Positions 55,725-63,795 of a stretch of 64,000 nt of DNA are shown one piece after another; the stretch's first letter is position 1; each line of letters opens with the position of its first letter. The translations under genes were made by a program, and so were the position numbers. The DNA is from Gammaproteobacteria bacterium. Lineage in GTDB: Bacteria > Pseudomonadota > Gammaproteobacteria > UBA5861. The stretch is taken from contig JAKSCV010000076.1 in assembly GCA_022360445.1 (NCBI GenBank), positions 1-64,000 on the forward strand, read 5' to 3'. The notes beneath the pieces are model-generated. The model had not been told where the DNA came from. It worked only from the letters and a program-made list of their open reading frames with translations, and ran no database searches.

Positions 55725-57815
55725 ATGACAGATAAGTTTCTGTGTGGGGCGGGTCAGGTGGACCTTATTTTTGATCAAATGTTTGGCTGTGCCAACGATG
55801 TTTATTTGTTGGTAGATTCAGCATCTGACCGGGTGCTCTGTGCGAATCCAAGCGCAACTCAAGTGCTGGGTCTCGAGGTTGCGCAAATAAAAGCGCGCCA
55901 ATTTCAATCATTTTTCCCTGAAGACACACAGTCGTCGGTGGCATCAATGCTGGTGACAGCCATTCGTAGGGGCAGCTCGGGTCGGCGAGTTGTCGAGTGC
56001 TTGAATACCGAGAGCCATCAACGGCTTAAGGTTGGCATGACTGCGGTGAGAGTAAAAGAGGGCAAGCAGTATTGTCTCCTACTTTGTTTGAGCAATGAAG
56101 ATGCGGCACTTCAGGAGCGGGATAGTCTGGCTTTAGAGAAAGAGCGCTTTCAGTTGATGTGTCAGGCTGTCAGTAGCGGGATTATTGCCACCGATACGCG
56201 AGGGCAGATCCAATACATTAATCCGGTGGCAGAAAGATTGTTGGCAGTGTCGGCTGATCAAGTCAGCGAGCGTGCGATTGATGACGTGATGCAGTTGTCA
56301 GCAGAGTCCGGCGGTGAAAAAATTGACAGCCCGTTCATGGCCTGCCTTTCGCAAAGAAAAGAAGTTAACTGTGGCACGGTTATCTTGTTGAACCAGGAAG
56401 GAAAAGAGTACGCGATTCAGCAAACAGCGTCTCCCATGTTGGACAGTCAAGGTTTATTGCGCGGTGCTGTGTTGCTTTTTTCAGATGTGACGGAATGGAG
56501 TGCAACCGCTAATAAAATTGCCTATCAGGCTACTCATGATTCTTTAACGGGATTGGTTAATCGCGAAGAGTTTGAACAGCGGCTGGAAGTCGCCATAACA
56601 GGCGCCCGTGAGCGGAGCCATGAGCACGCTTTATGTTACATCGATCTGGATCGCTTCAAGCTTGTCAATGACACTGTGGGGCATTTGGCCGGTGACGAAC
56701 TCTTGCGTCAGCTTACTGCACTTTTGTCAGGTCAGGTGCGTGGACGGGATACCTTGGCCCGGATCGGAGGTGATGAGTTTGCGTTATTGCTGGAGCACTG
56801 CCCCCCTGATCGTGCGGCCCGTCTGGCGCAGGGCATAATCGAAACCGTTAGGGATTTTCGTTTCACATGGGAAAATTATTCATTTGAAGTGGGTTGCAGT
56901 ATTGGGCTGGTTACGATTGGTACATTGGCCAAAGATACAGAAACCTTGATTCATCACGCCGATATAGCCTGTTACCAGGCAAAGGATAAAGGCCGCAACC
57001 GCTTGCAAATTTACACCTCTGATGAGTCTGCGGGAAAAGTGAGACTGACAGAGAATCAAAAAGTTTCTGACCTCAACCGGGCGTTAAGAGACAACCGGTT
57101 TGAATTGTACTGCCAACCGATTATGTCATTGCCTGAAAAAAACAACCGAGTGGAGCTCTACGAAATACTGCTTCGGTTGAGTCCTCGTAACGATGGCAAA
57201 CTCTTGCCTCCAGGGTCCTTCATTCCTGCTGCCGAGCGATACGGAGTGATGACAAAAATTGACCGCTGGGTGATTGACAAGGCATTTCATTACTTCAGTG
57301 AGGTGATGGCGCATAAAAGGCCGGTCAGTAGCTTGTCGATTAACCTTTCCGGAACCGTCGTAAACGATAAAACACTTCCTAGTTTTATTCATCAACACCT
57401 GAATAAATATCAAGTTCCGGCGAGCAAAATTTGCTTTGAAATTGATGAAACGGCCGTTGTTCGTAATATGGCTTTTGTTCTGCCTTTTCTCACAGAGCTA
57501 AAACAGTTAGGTTGTCGGGTTGCCCTGGACGGTTTCGGCACGGGCTTTTCCTCATTTGGTACACTGAGAAAGTTACCAATCGACTACATCAAAATTGATG
57601 GCCGTTTAGTACAGTCGATCACACACAGTGCAGTCGATCGCTCTGTGGTGGAAGCTATTCACTCAGTGGCCTGCACCTTGGGCGTCAAAACAATAGCTGA
57701 ATATGTCAGTAGCGAGCCCATCATAAAAGTACTGTTGGAAATCGGCATCCATTATGGGCAAGGATACCGCTTAGGCTTGCCCCACCCCCTCACGGCCGAA
57801 AGCGAACCCGCTTGA
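55725..57815 (+). CDS. PAS-PAS-GGDEF-EAL cyclic-di-GMP protein
   Basis: A 696-residue soluble protein. PAS domains lie at about 15-130 and 140-260. The GGDEF domain (about 265-430) has DSLTGLVNREEF, IDLDRFKLVNDTVGH and an intact RIGGDEFALLL. The EAL domain (about 445-690) has ELYEILLRL (EIL for EAL), INLSGTVV, FEIDETAVV, DYIKIDGRLVQ and TIAEYVSS. The catalytic loop reads ALDGFGTGFSS where active enzymes have DDFGTG, so phosphodiesterase activity is doubtful. No ribosome site is obvious before ATG. arsS follows 105 bp downstream. Confidence 0.92.
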   Translation: MTDKFLCGAGQVDLIFDQMFGCANDVYLLVDSASDRVLCANPSATQVLGLEVAQIKARQFQSFFPEDTQSSVASMLVTAIRRGSSGRRVVECLNTESHQRLKVGMTAVRVKEGKQYCLLLCLSNEDAALQERDSLALEKERFQLMCQAVSSGIIATDTRGQIQYINPVAERLLAVSADQVSERAIDDVMQLSAESGGEKIDSPFMACLSQRKEVNCGTVILLNQEGKEYAIQQTASPMLDSQGLLRGAVLLFSDVTEWSATANKIAYQATHDSLTGLVNREEFEQRLEVAITGARERSHEHALCYIDLDRFKLVNDTVGHLAGDELLRQLTALLSGQVRGRDTLARIGGDEFALLLEHCPPDRAARLAQGIIETVRDFRFTWENYSFEVGCSIGLVTIGTLAKDTETLIHHADIACYQAKDKGRNRLQIYTSDESAGKVRLTENQKVSDLNRALRDNRFELYCQPIMSLPEKNNRVELYEILLRLSPRNDGKLLPPGSFIPAAERYGVMTKIDRWVIDKAFHYFSEVMAHKRPVSSLSINLSGTVVNDKTLPSFIHQHLNKYQVPASKICFEIDETAVVRNMAFVLPFLTELKQLGCRVALDGFGTGFSSFGTLRKLPIDYIKIDGRLVQSITHSAVDRSVVEAIHSVACTLGVKTIAEYVSSEPIIKVLLEIGIHYGQGYRLGLPHPLTAESEPA

Positions 57816-57920
57816 TGACACAACGTTGCGACCTTCCCGCCTCGTCAAAAAGGAACTTTTTCAGCTCGTTTGAGTCTCCATAGAAAAATCAATAAACATC
57901 CCCGCTGTACTGGAGCATTT

Positions 57921-58883
57921 ATGCATGATACCTACCCGTTACTTAAAGTCTCGGATTTTCCTCCGATCAAACGATCACATTTAGAAGTCATCCAGGTTAA
58001 TCTTGGTTATTACTGCAACTTGTCATGCTTGCACTGTCACGTTAATGCTGGGCCTAAACGCACAGAAATGATGGATCGGGAAACGGCTGATTACGTGATC
58101 GAATTTATACAAACCAGCGGTGTAAAAACGCTTGATTTAACTGGGGGAGCACCCGAGTTAAATTCACAATTCTACTACTTGGTGGAGGCTGGGAAAAAAC
58201 TCGGTATGCACATTATCGACCGCTGTAATCTGACTGTGCTCGAAGAGCCTGGACAAGAAGCGCTGGCTGAGTTTTTGGCCGAAAATGGCATCCATGTTGT
58301 TGCTTCGCTTCCCTGTTATTTGGAAGAAAATGTAAAAGCGCAACGGGGTAAAAATGTGTATTGGCCGAGCATACGAGGGCTGCAAAAATTGAATCAGTTA
58401 GGGTACGGCAAAGCGGGTTCCGGGCTTGTACTGGATTTAGTGTATAACCCGCAAGGACCGGTTCTGCCTCCTGGGCAAGCTGGTCTGGAGGCGGCTTATA
58501 AAAACCATCTGTCAGAGCATTTTGATGTCGTATTTAACTCCCTGCTAGTACTGGCCAACCTGCCGATTCAGCGGTTTGGCAGCACACTGGTTTCCCGCGG
58601 CCAGTTCGAAGACTACATGGCCCTGTTGAAATCGTCTCACAATGACGATAATCTCGAAGAAGTCATGTGCCGCACGACGATCAGTGTGGATTACAATGGA
58701 TATGTCTATGATTGCGATTTTAATCAAATGCTAAACATGCCTCTGACGGGTAATGCGCTCAAACGCAGGCATATTCAAGAATTAATTGAGGCCAAGCTGT
58801 ACGGATTGCCGATTGCTACAGCGGATCACTGCTATGGGTGCACGGCAGGCCAGGGGTCGAGCTGTGGTGGCGCGTTGAGTTAG
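57921..58883 (+). CDS. arsS: Arsenosugar biosynthesis radical SAM protein ArsS
   Basis: A 320-residue radical SAM enzyme. The [4Fe-4S] motif is NLGYYCNLSCLHCHVNAGP (Cys about 33, 37, 40), and a C-terminal Cys cluster is CYGCTAGQGSSCGGALS. These features and the LDLTGGAPELN strand match ArsS, which joins a 5'-deoxyadenosyl group to dimethylarsenic species on the way to arsenosugars. ATG 57921 follows TGGAGC; the frame opens at 57870. Its stop TAG lies in the TTAG at the left edge of miniature element C. No arsM is in view. Confidence 0.9.
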   Translation: MHDTYPLLKVSDFPPIKRSHLEVIQVNLGYYCNLSCLHCHVNAGPKRTEMMDRETADYVIEFIQTSGVKTLDLTGGAPELNSQFYYLVEAGKKLGMHIIDRCNLTVLEEPGQEALAEFLAENGIHVVASLPCYLEENVKAQRGKNVYWPSIRGLQKLNQLGYGKAGSGLVLDLVYNPQGPVLPPGQAGLEAAYKNHLSEHFDVVFNSLLVLANLPIQRFGSTLVSRGQFEDYMALLKSSHNDDNLEEVMCRTTISVDYNGYVYDCDFNQMLNMPLTGNALKRRHIQELIEAKLYGLPIATADHCYGCTAGQGSSCGGALS

Positions 58884-59144
58884 GGCCTTAACACTTATTT
58901 CAAATCAGCGTTGCTGTCCCAAATAGGGCCAGGCAAGTCACGAGGAGAGAAGTTTGGTTATTCCAAATGAACGACGAGCAACGCCACCTGGCCCTATTTG
59001 GGGCGCAATCCGAAGGGACGGTGCCATTTTTTCGCAGAACGGTGTTACATTTCGCTTATGTACAACGAGTACACAGCGCTCAATGTGCCTTGTTCCGAAA
59101 AAAAATGACCGTCGGCGCTGTTTTGCCATTCATGTGAACAGGCC
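58884..59144. mobile_element. Miniature inverted-repeat element, family 1, copy C
   Basis: A 261-bp element, the same length as copy A, between TTAG (58880-58883) and CTAA (59145-59148). Termini are GGCCTTAACAC...GTGAACAGGCC. The 34-bp core at 58950-58983 matches copy A at the same offset. Inside, CCCAAATAGGGCCAGG (58917-58932) and CCTGGCCCTATTTGGG (58988-59003) are perfect inverted repeats. It separates arsS from the rest of the arsenosugar genes. Confidence 0.75.
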
Positions 59145-59159
59145 CTAACAGGCAAAAAA

Positions 59160-59540
59160 ATGCACATAAACACGACGGGCGTTGCCTGGTTTGAAATTCC
59201 TGTGGAAATATTCTCCCGTGCTAAATATTTTTACAGCCGTGTGTTTGAGTGCACGATACCCACACAACAAATTGATTCGCATTTCGTGGGCTTATTGACC
59301 TTCGGTCAGTCGAAAACTCAAGGTGCGATCATCTGCGCGGAAGGCTACACACCCTCAGAGCAGGGGCCGTTGATCTTCCTCAATCCAGAGTTGGCATTGG
59401 CACCTCTGCTGGAGCGAGTGAACAAATATGGCGGTAAAGTGTTGGCCCCTGCCGTGGCCATACCAGGAGGGGCCGGTTACTATGCCATCATCAGAGACTC
59501 AGAAGGCAATCGTCTCGGTATCAGTGCTACTGATGAGTGA
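59160..59540 (+). CDS. VOC-superfamily protein in arsenosugar cluster
   Basis: A 126-residue protein of the small VOC type: VAWFEIPVEIFSRAKYFYSR, then FVGLLTFGQS, and GGAGYYAIIRDSEGNRLGIS at the C-terminus. The ATG is 12 bases after the miniature element, with ACAGG as ribosome site. It overlaps the next gene by GTGA, so it is coupled to the glycosyltransferases. A role with arsenic is inferred from location; the C-As lyase ArsI is also a VOC protein but has metal ligands not obvious here. Confidence 0.82.
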   Translation: MHINTTGVAWFEIPVEIFSRAKYFYSRVFECTIPTQQIDSHFVGLLTFGQSKTQGAIICAEGYTPSEQGPLIFLNPELALAPLLERVNKYGGKVLAPAVAIPGGAGYYAIIRDSEGNRLGISATDE

Positions 59541-60232
59541 GTAACATCGTGACGGTGAGCTTTATCATCCCCACCCTGAATGAAGAGGCTGTGATTCGGA
59601 AAACTCTGGAATGTCTGCAAGCTGAGCGGGCAAACGGGCATGAAGTTGTGCTCGTCGATGGGGGCAGCCAGGACCAAACGATTGCGTTAGCCCAAGAGTA
59701 TGTTGATTACACCATCCAGTCAGCGCCGGGCCGATCTGTACAAATGAACAGAGGTGCAACTGTCAGCCAGGGCGATATTTTGTGTTTTTTACATGCCGAT
59801 ACACTAACACCTAAAAATTGTGCTGCCGTAATCGAAGAGGCCATCGCAAAAACAGGACGACCCTGGGGACGCTTTGACGTCCGCTTATCTGGGAGCCATT
59901 GCGCGTTTCGGATCATTGAAACCATGATTAATGTGCGTTCTCGTCTGAGCGGTATTGCCACAGGAGATCAGGGCATTTTTGTGCAGCGGGCATTTTTTGA
60001 ACAGCTCGGCGGGTTTCCTGTGATGCTTCTCATGGAAGACGTTCAATTTTCAAAACAGGCCAAGGTACGGTCGCGTCCTGTGTGTTTGTCACAACATTTG
60101 GTCACATCCAGCCGGCGCTGGGAGCAGAACGGTATCTTCAAGACAATCTGGCTGATGTGGCGTCTCCGCTTGGCGTTTTATCTCGGCGCTGACCCCTATC
60201 AGTTAGCTCAACGCTACCGGAATACCCGGTGA
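59537..60232 (+). CDS. TIGR04283-type arsenosugar-cluster glycosyltransferase
   Basis: A 231-residue GT-A (family 2-like) glycosyltransferase. Nucleotide-sugar motifs are SFIIPTLNEEAVIRKTLE, VVLVDGGSQDQTIALA and the metal segment FLHADT; LLMEDVQFSKQ follows. This matches the rSAM-associated glycosyltransferase partner of ArsS (TIGR04283). GTG start overlaps the VOC stop; its end overlaps the next gene by four bases. Confidence 0.88.
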   Translation: MSNIVTVSFIIPTLNEEAVIRKTLECLQAERANGHEVVLVDGGSQDQTIALAQEYVDYTIQSAPGRSVQMNRGATVSQGDILCFLHADTLTPKNCAAVIEEAIAKTGRPWGRFDVRLSGSHCAFRIIETMINVRSRLSGIATGDQGIFVQRAFFEQLGGFPVMLLMEDVQFSKQAKVRSRPVCLSQHLVTSSRRWEQNGIFKTIWLMWRLRLAFYLGADPYQLAQRYRNTR

Positions 60233-60876
60233 GCCGTCGATTAACAGGCGCAAAGGTCATCGTCTTTGGGAAAAAACCCGAGGCAGGGCGGGTAAAAACC
60301 CGTTTGTTTGAAGTCATTTCGCCCATGCAGGCGGCCAGATTGCATACTCAATTACTGGAAAAAACATTAAAAACAGCCAGCGAGGTACCCCATGCGCATG
60401 TGGAAGTCTGGGGAGAAGGTGAGCGCCGGGAGCCGTTTTTTATGTACTTGGCACAACGTTATCAGGCTGTTTTTTATCGCCAAAAGGGTGTTAATTTGGG
60501 GGAGCGTATGCGTTTTACTTTCCAACAGGGGCTGGATGTTCATCGTAAAGTGATCCTAGTTGGATCGGATTGCCCGGCCTTAAGCAAGGCGACATTTCAG
60601 TCCGCGATCCAGTCGTTGGACCGCGTGCCTGCTGTGTTTGTTCCAGCGACGGACGGTGGCTATACCCTGATTGGCTTGAGACAAGTGCACCCTTATCTTT
60701 TCTGGAAGATCGCGTGGGGAACTCAACGTGTTATGGCGCAAACAAGAAGCCGCTTGCAGGTTTTGGGGTGGCGCTGGCATGAATTGCCTAAAATGTGGGA
60801 TTTAGATCGGCCGGAGGACTTAGAAAGGCTGATGAGTTCGGGAATCCAGCCAGTCAGTGGTGATTGGCTGGATTGA
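60229..60876 (+). CDS. TIGR04282-type arsenosugar-cluster glycosyltransferase
   Basis: A 215-residue nucleotidyl/glycosyltransferase A-like protein. Motifs: VIVFGKKPEAGRVKTRLFE, LVGSDCPALSKATFQSAI and VFVPATDGGYTLIGLRQ. It is the second ArsS-associated transferase (TIGR04282). The GTG start overlaps the preceding stop, so VOC and both transferases form one coupled unit. Convergent with the MaoC pair. Confidence 0.9.
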   Translation: MSRRLTGAKVIVFGKKPEAGRVKTRLFEVISPMQAARLHTQLLEKTLKTASEVPHAHVEVWGEGERREPFFMYLAQRYQAVFYRQKGVNLGERMRFTFQQGLDVHRKVILVGSDCPALSKATFQSAIQSLDRVPAVFVPATDGGYTLIGLRQVHPYLFWKIAWGTQRVMAQTRSRLQVLGWRWHELPKMWDLDRPEDLERLMSSGIQPVSGDWLD

Positions 60877-60929
60877 TGAGACTAAGGGAGCAGGGCGGAA
60901 TCTATACCACCCCGCTGATGGACACTATT

Positions 60930-61346
60930 CTATTGATCGCGGACAGTTGCTGTACTGAGAATCAGAGGCTTACCATCCTGATTTGTGGCAGACAGCGCCA
61001 AGTCAGCATAGGCAACACCCTCTTTTTCATACGTTTTGGCGACAACGCCTTTGAATTCAACATTATCACCCGGCCAGAGACGTTCGCGGAACTGTACGTT
61101 GTACTTGTGGACTGTGGTCGGCCCAAACCATTCCACGGGCACGCGGCTTAAAATGCCGGCGGTCAACAGCCCCATACCGAAGACTGTTTCCAGGCCTGCT
61201 TTCTCCGCAAAAGTCTGGTCGTGATGGATGGGGTTGAAGTCGCCACCACCGCCTGCGTATTTCACGAACTGCGTGCGGTTAAAGTCGTTTACGGTGAAGC
61301 TGTATTCGTCGCCTTCTTTAACAGAACTAATCGCTACTTTGCTCAT
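60930..61346 (-). CDS. MaoC-like (R)-specific hydratase subunit
   Basis: A 138-residue hotdog protein carrying the hydratase motif FVKYAGGGGDFNPIHHDQTF with catalytic Asp and His. The downstream strand is WFGPTTVHKYNVQFRERLWPGD. It pairs with the upstream motif-less hotdog gene (ATGA overlap), the split two-subunit form of R-hydratases in actinobacterial and proteobacterial acyl-CoA pathways. Likely substrate: a 2-enoyl thioester. Confidence 0.88.
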   Translation of the reverse strand: MSKVAISSVKEGDEYSFTVNDFNRTQFVKYAGGGGDFNPIHHDQTFAEKAGLETVFGMGLLTAGILSRVPVEWFGPTTVHKYNVQFRERLWPGDNVEFKGVVAKTYEKEGVAYADLALSATNQDGKPLILSTATVRDQ

Positions 61347-61786
61347 TTGACGACACCTCCTGTTTGAATCACAGTGCTTTTGACATGCATGACAACGTTG
61401 CCATTTTTATCTTTGTAATTAATGCCCATGTCATAAAACTGCATTTCGCCACCACGTTTGCCTTTTTTGGTGTAGCCAACAGGCTCTTCGTGCTCAATTG
61501 TCAAGTGTTCACCTGCAAAAATCGGGCGCTCAATGGTCCATTCTTGTGCACCATGTAAGACAAAGCGCAGGTCTAGTCCAAGCAGTTCTACTTTGTTTTT
61601 TTGTCCCGCTGCGGGGAAAAAATTTTCTACCGTAGAGTACGTTGGTGGCATAACAACGGAAGGTAAGCCCGCTTCTTTTGCCGCAATTTCATCATGATAA
61701 AGAGGTTCATCACATTCAATTGAGTTGGCAAACTCATGAATTTTCCCGCGTTCAATGGGAATCCCTGGTGGGTTAATCACAGCCAT
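61343..61786 (-). CDS. MaoC N-terminal-like dehydratase subunit (FAS1-type)
   Basis: A 147-residue hotdog-fold protein: IPIERGKIHEFANSIECDEP, EAGLPSVVMPPTYSTVENFF, the strand LRFVLHGAQEWTIERPIFAGE and GKRGGEMQFYDMGI. It lacks the DxNPxH hydratase motif and would form the structural half of a heterodimer with the overlapping downstream gene. ATG 61786 has a GGAG site; the frame opens at 61804. Confidence 0.87.
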   Translation of the reverse strand: MAVINPPGIPIERGKIHEFANSIECDEPLYHDEIAAKEAGLPSVVMPPTYSTVENFFPAAGQKNKVELLGLDLRFVLHGAQEWTIERPIFAGEHLTIEHEEPVGYTKKGKRGGEMQFYDMGINYKDKNGNVVMHVKSTVIQTGGVVK

Positions 61787-61991
61787 ATCATTTCTCCATA
61801 GCAATTGTAATTATTTAGATGGTATAAAATCGTAGAGTACGTGAAAGATGACTCCAGAGTAAAACTTACAGTTTTTTTAGAGTCTACCAAAATTATCGAT
61901 CTGTCGGATACGCAATTGTGAGTTGGCGCGCTGCGCGGAAGGTGTAAGTGAATAGGATAGTCATTTGAATGAGTTATTTAAGGTGTGAAGT

Positions 61992-62870
61992 ATGTTTTCT
62001 GATGCACAAAAAATAAAATCGTTGCCGTTAGTGAGAGAGGGCAAAGTCCGTTGCCTCTATGCGGTGGATGACAACCACTTTTTGATGGTTGCCACGGACC
62101 GGGTCTCGGCGTTTGACGTGATTCTGCCCACGCCAATTGAGGGTAAAGGCCGCTTGCTGACGGAAATTTCATTGTTCTGGTTTAAGAAAACAGAGCCTAT
62201 TATTCCGAACCATCTTGCAGACCTAGCACTGGAAGAGGTTTTGCCTGATCCGGACGAATACGCCTGGGCGAAAGGCCGGAGCATGCTGGTCAAGCGCTTA
62301 ACACCTCTGCCAGTGGAGGCCATTGTGCGTGGTTTTATCGCCGGTTCCGGGTGGAAAGATTATCAAGCCAGTGGCGCTGTTTGTGGGGTTGATCTACCCG
62401 CCGGTTTGCGGTTGACTGATCCGTTGCCAGAACCTTTGTACACTCCATCCAGTAAAGCAGCTGTTGGTGATCATGATGAGAACATCGACTTTCAGAAAAC
62501 CGAGGATTTGCTGGGCCCTGAGTTGGCAGAGCAGGTTAAGCAGGTAAGCTTGGCTTTGTATCGGTTTGCCGTGGATTACGCGCTCCAACGCGGTATTCTG
62601 ATCGCAGATACGAAATTTGAATTCGGCACCAATGAAAAGGGTCAATTAGTGCTCATGGATGAGGTACTCACACCGGATTCTTCACGATTTTGGCCTGCCG
62701 ATGCCTGGGTGCCAGGAGAGGTTCCACCGAGTTTTGATAAGCAGTTTGTACGCGATTACTTGGAATCTCTTTCGTGGGATAAAAAGCCGCCGGGCCCAAC
62801 GCTGCCTGCTGAGGTCATTGAGAAAACGCGACAAAAATATCAAGACGTTATTCACCGGTTGACGCAATAA
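61992..62870 (+). CDS. purC: Phosphoribosylaminoimidazole-succinocarboxamide synthase
   Basis: A 292-residue SAICAR synthetase, step eight of purine synthesis. Motifs: REGKVRCLYAVDDNHFLMVATD (first 19 diagnostic), LVKRLTPLPVEAIVRGFIAG, GILIADTKFEFG and DEVLTPDSSRFWP. It is the longer, yeast Ade1-like form with C-terminal KKPPGPTLPAEVIEKTRQ, rather than the about 237-residue E. coli type. Monocistronic; plcP-like genes follow. Confidence 0.95.
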   Translation: MFSDAQKIKSLPLVREGKVRCLYAVDDNHFLMVATDRVSAFDVILPTPIEGKGRLLTEISLFWFKKTEPIIPNHLADLALEEVLPDPDEYAWAKGRSMLVKRLTPLPVEAIVRGFIAGSGWKDYQASGAVCGVDLPAGLRLTDPLPEPLYTPSSKAAVGDHDENIDFQKTEDLLGPELAEQVKQVSLALYRFAVDYALQRGILIADTKFEFGTNEKGQLVLMDEVLTPDSSRFWPADAWVPGEVPPSFDKQFVRDYLESLSWDKKPPGPTLPAEVIEKTRQKYQDVIHRLTQ

Positions 62871-62893
62871 AGGGGCCTTAAATCTGACCTGCC

Positions 62894-62933
62894 ATGTCAT
62901 AAAAGGTTCATTCAGCTTTAGCTGTACTGTCAT
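62894..62933 (+). promoter_or_regulatory. Predicted tandem Pho box (PhoB binding sites)
   Basis: Four 7-mers start every 11 bases: ATGTCAT (62894), GGTTCAT (62905), CTTTAGC (62916) and CTGTCAT (62927). The last is a perfect PhoB half site and the first has one mismatch; the inner two are weak. The 7-4-7 phasing is the known Pho box geometry. Ten bases later TAATCT (62944) could be the -10 box, as in PhoB-activated promoters. Confidence 0.6.
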
Positions 62934-62982
62934 GTTTGCTCGCTAATCTTACCTAATGGAAAGACAAAGCGAAAACATACAT

Positions 62983-63777
62983 ATGATGACACCGCTCAAG
63001 TACCGGACGCTCTGGATTTCGGATCTTCATCTCGGAAGTCGAGGGTGCAATGCTGACTATCTCCTCGACTTTCTTCGTAATACACAATGCGACTATCTTT
63101 ACCTAGTGGGCGATATTATTGATCTCTGGGCAATGAAGCGAGGTTTCTATTGGCCGCAGAGCCATAACGATGTTATTCGAACCATCTTGGGTAAAGCCAA
63201 GCATGGGACCAAAGTCATATACATCCCAGGTAACCACGATGAGCCCATCCGTGATCACGTGGGCACGGAGTTTGGCAACATCGAAATCAAAAGGCGCGAT
63301 ATTTTCACAACCGCGACAGGCAAACGCTTGCTGATATTACATGGCGATGAGTTTGACAGCATTGTCTGCTATAGCCGCTTTGTTGCGCATGTCGGTGATG
63401 TTGCCTATGAGCTGTTACTCAAATTCAACCGCTACTTTAACTATGTGCGCCGCAAACTGGGTTACCCCTACTGGTCGATTTCGGCGTATATCAAACATAA
63501 GGTTAAAAATGCTGTGGCTGTGATCAGTAATTATGAAGAAGCGGTCGTCAATGAAGCGCGTAAAGCAAAAGTAGATGGAGTGGTTTGTGGGCATATTCAT
63601 CACCCAGAAATTAAAATTATGGATGGTGTTTTGTACTGCAATGATGGTGACTGGGTTGAAAGCTGCACAGCATTAACCGAAAACTTTGATGGCAAGCTTG
63701 AGGTGATTCATTGGTCGGATCAGCGCAACACATTACACACGCACAATGAAGAGTCGGCTATCGCCAGTCATGTTTGA
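62983..63777 (+). CDS. plcP: PlcP-like metallophosphoesterase (lipid-remodelling phospholipase C; LpxH-related)
   Basis: A calcineurin-like phosphoesterase of 264 residues from this ATG. Metal motifs: WISDLHLGSRG, LVGDIIDLW, YIPGNHDE, LLILHGDEFD and GHIHHPE. WPQSHNDVIRTILGKAKHG matches PlcP proteins, often mislabelled UDP-2,3-diacylglucosamine diphosphatase, which release diacylglycerol from phospholipids in phosphate starvation. The frame starts at 62956, but the predicted promoter would place transcription near there, so 62983 or 62986 is preferred. A glycosyltransferase gene follows after 18 bp, as in plcP-agt operons. Confidence 0.78.
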   Translation: MMTPLKYRTLWISDLHLGSRGCNADYLLDFLRNTQCDYLYLVGDIIDLWAMKRGFYWPQSHNDVIRTILGKAKHGTKVIYIPGNHDEPIRDHVGTEFGNIEIKRRDIFTTATGKRLLILHGDEFDSIVCYSRFVAHVGDVAYELLLKFNRYFNYVRRKLGYPYWSISAYIKHKVKNAVAVISNYEEAVVNEARKAKVDGVVCGHIHHPEIKIMDGVLYCNDGDWVESCTALTENFDGKLEVIHWSDQRNTLHTHNEESAIASHV

Positions 63778-63795
63778 CCGGTTGGCTCAAGTACA

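Noticed and set aside
62871-62893. GGGGCCTTAAATCTGACC after purC as another family 1 element end
   Set aside because: It resembles GGCCTTAACAC of copy C only over nine bases, and no matching inverted end lies nearby.
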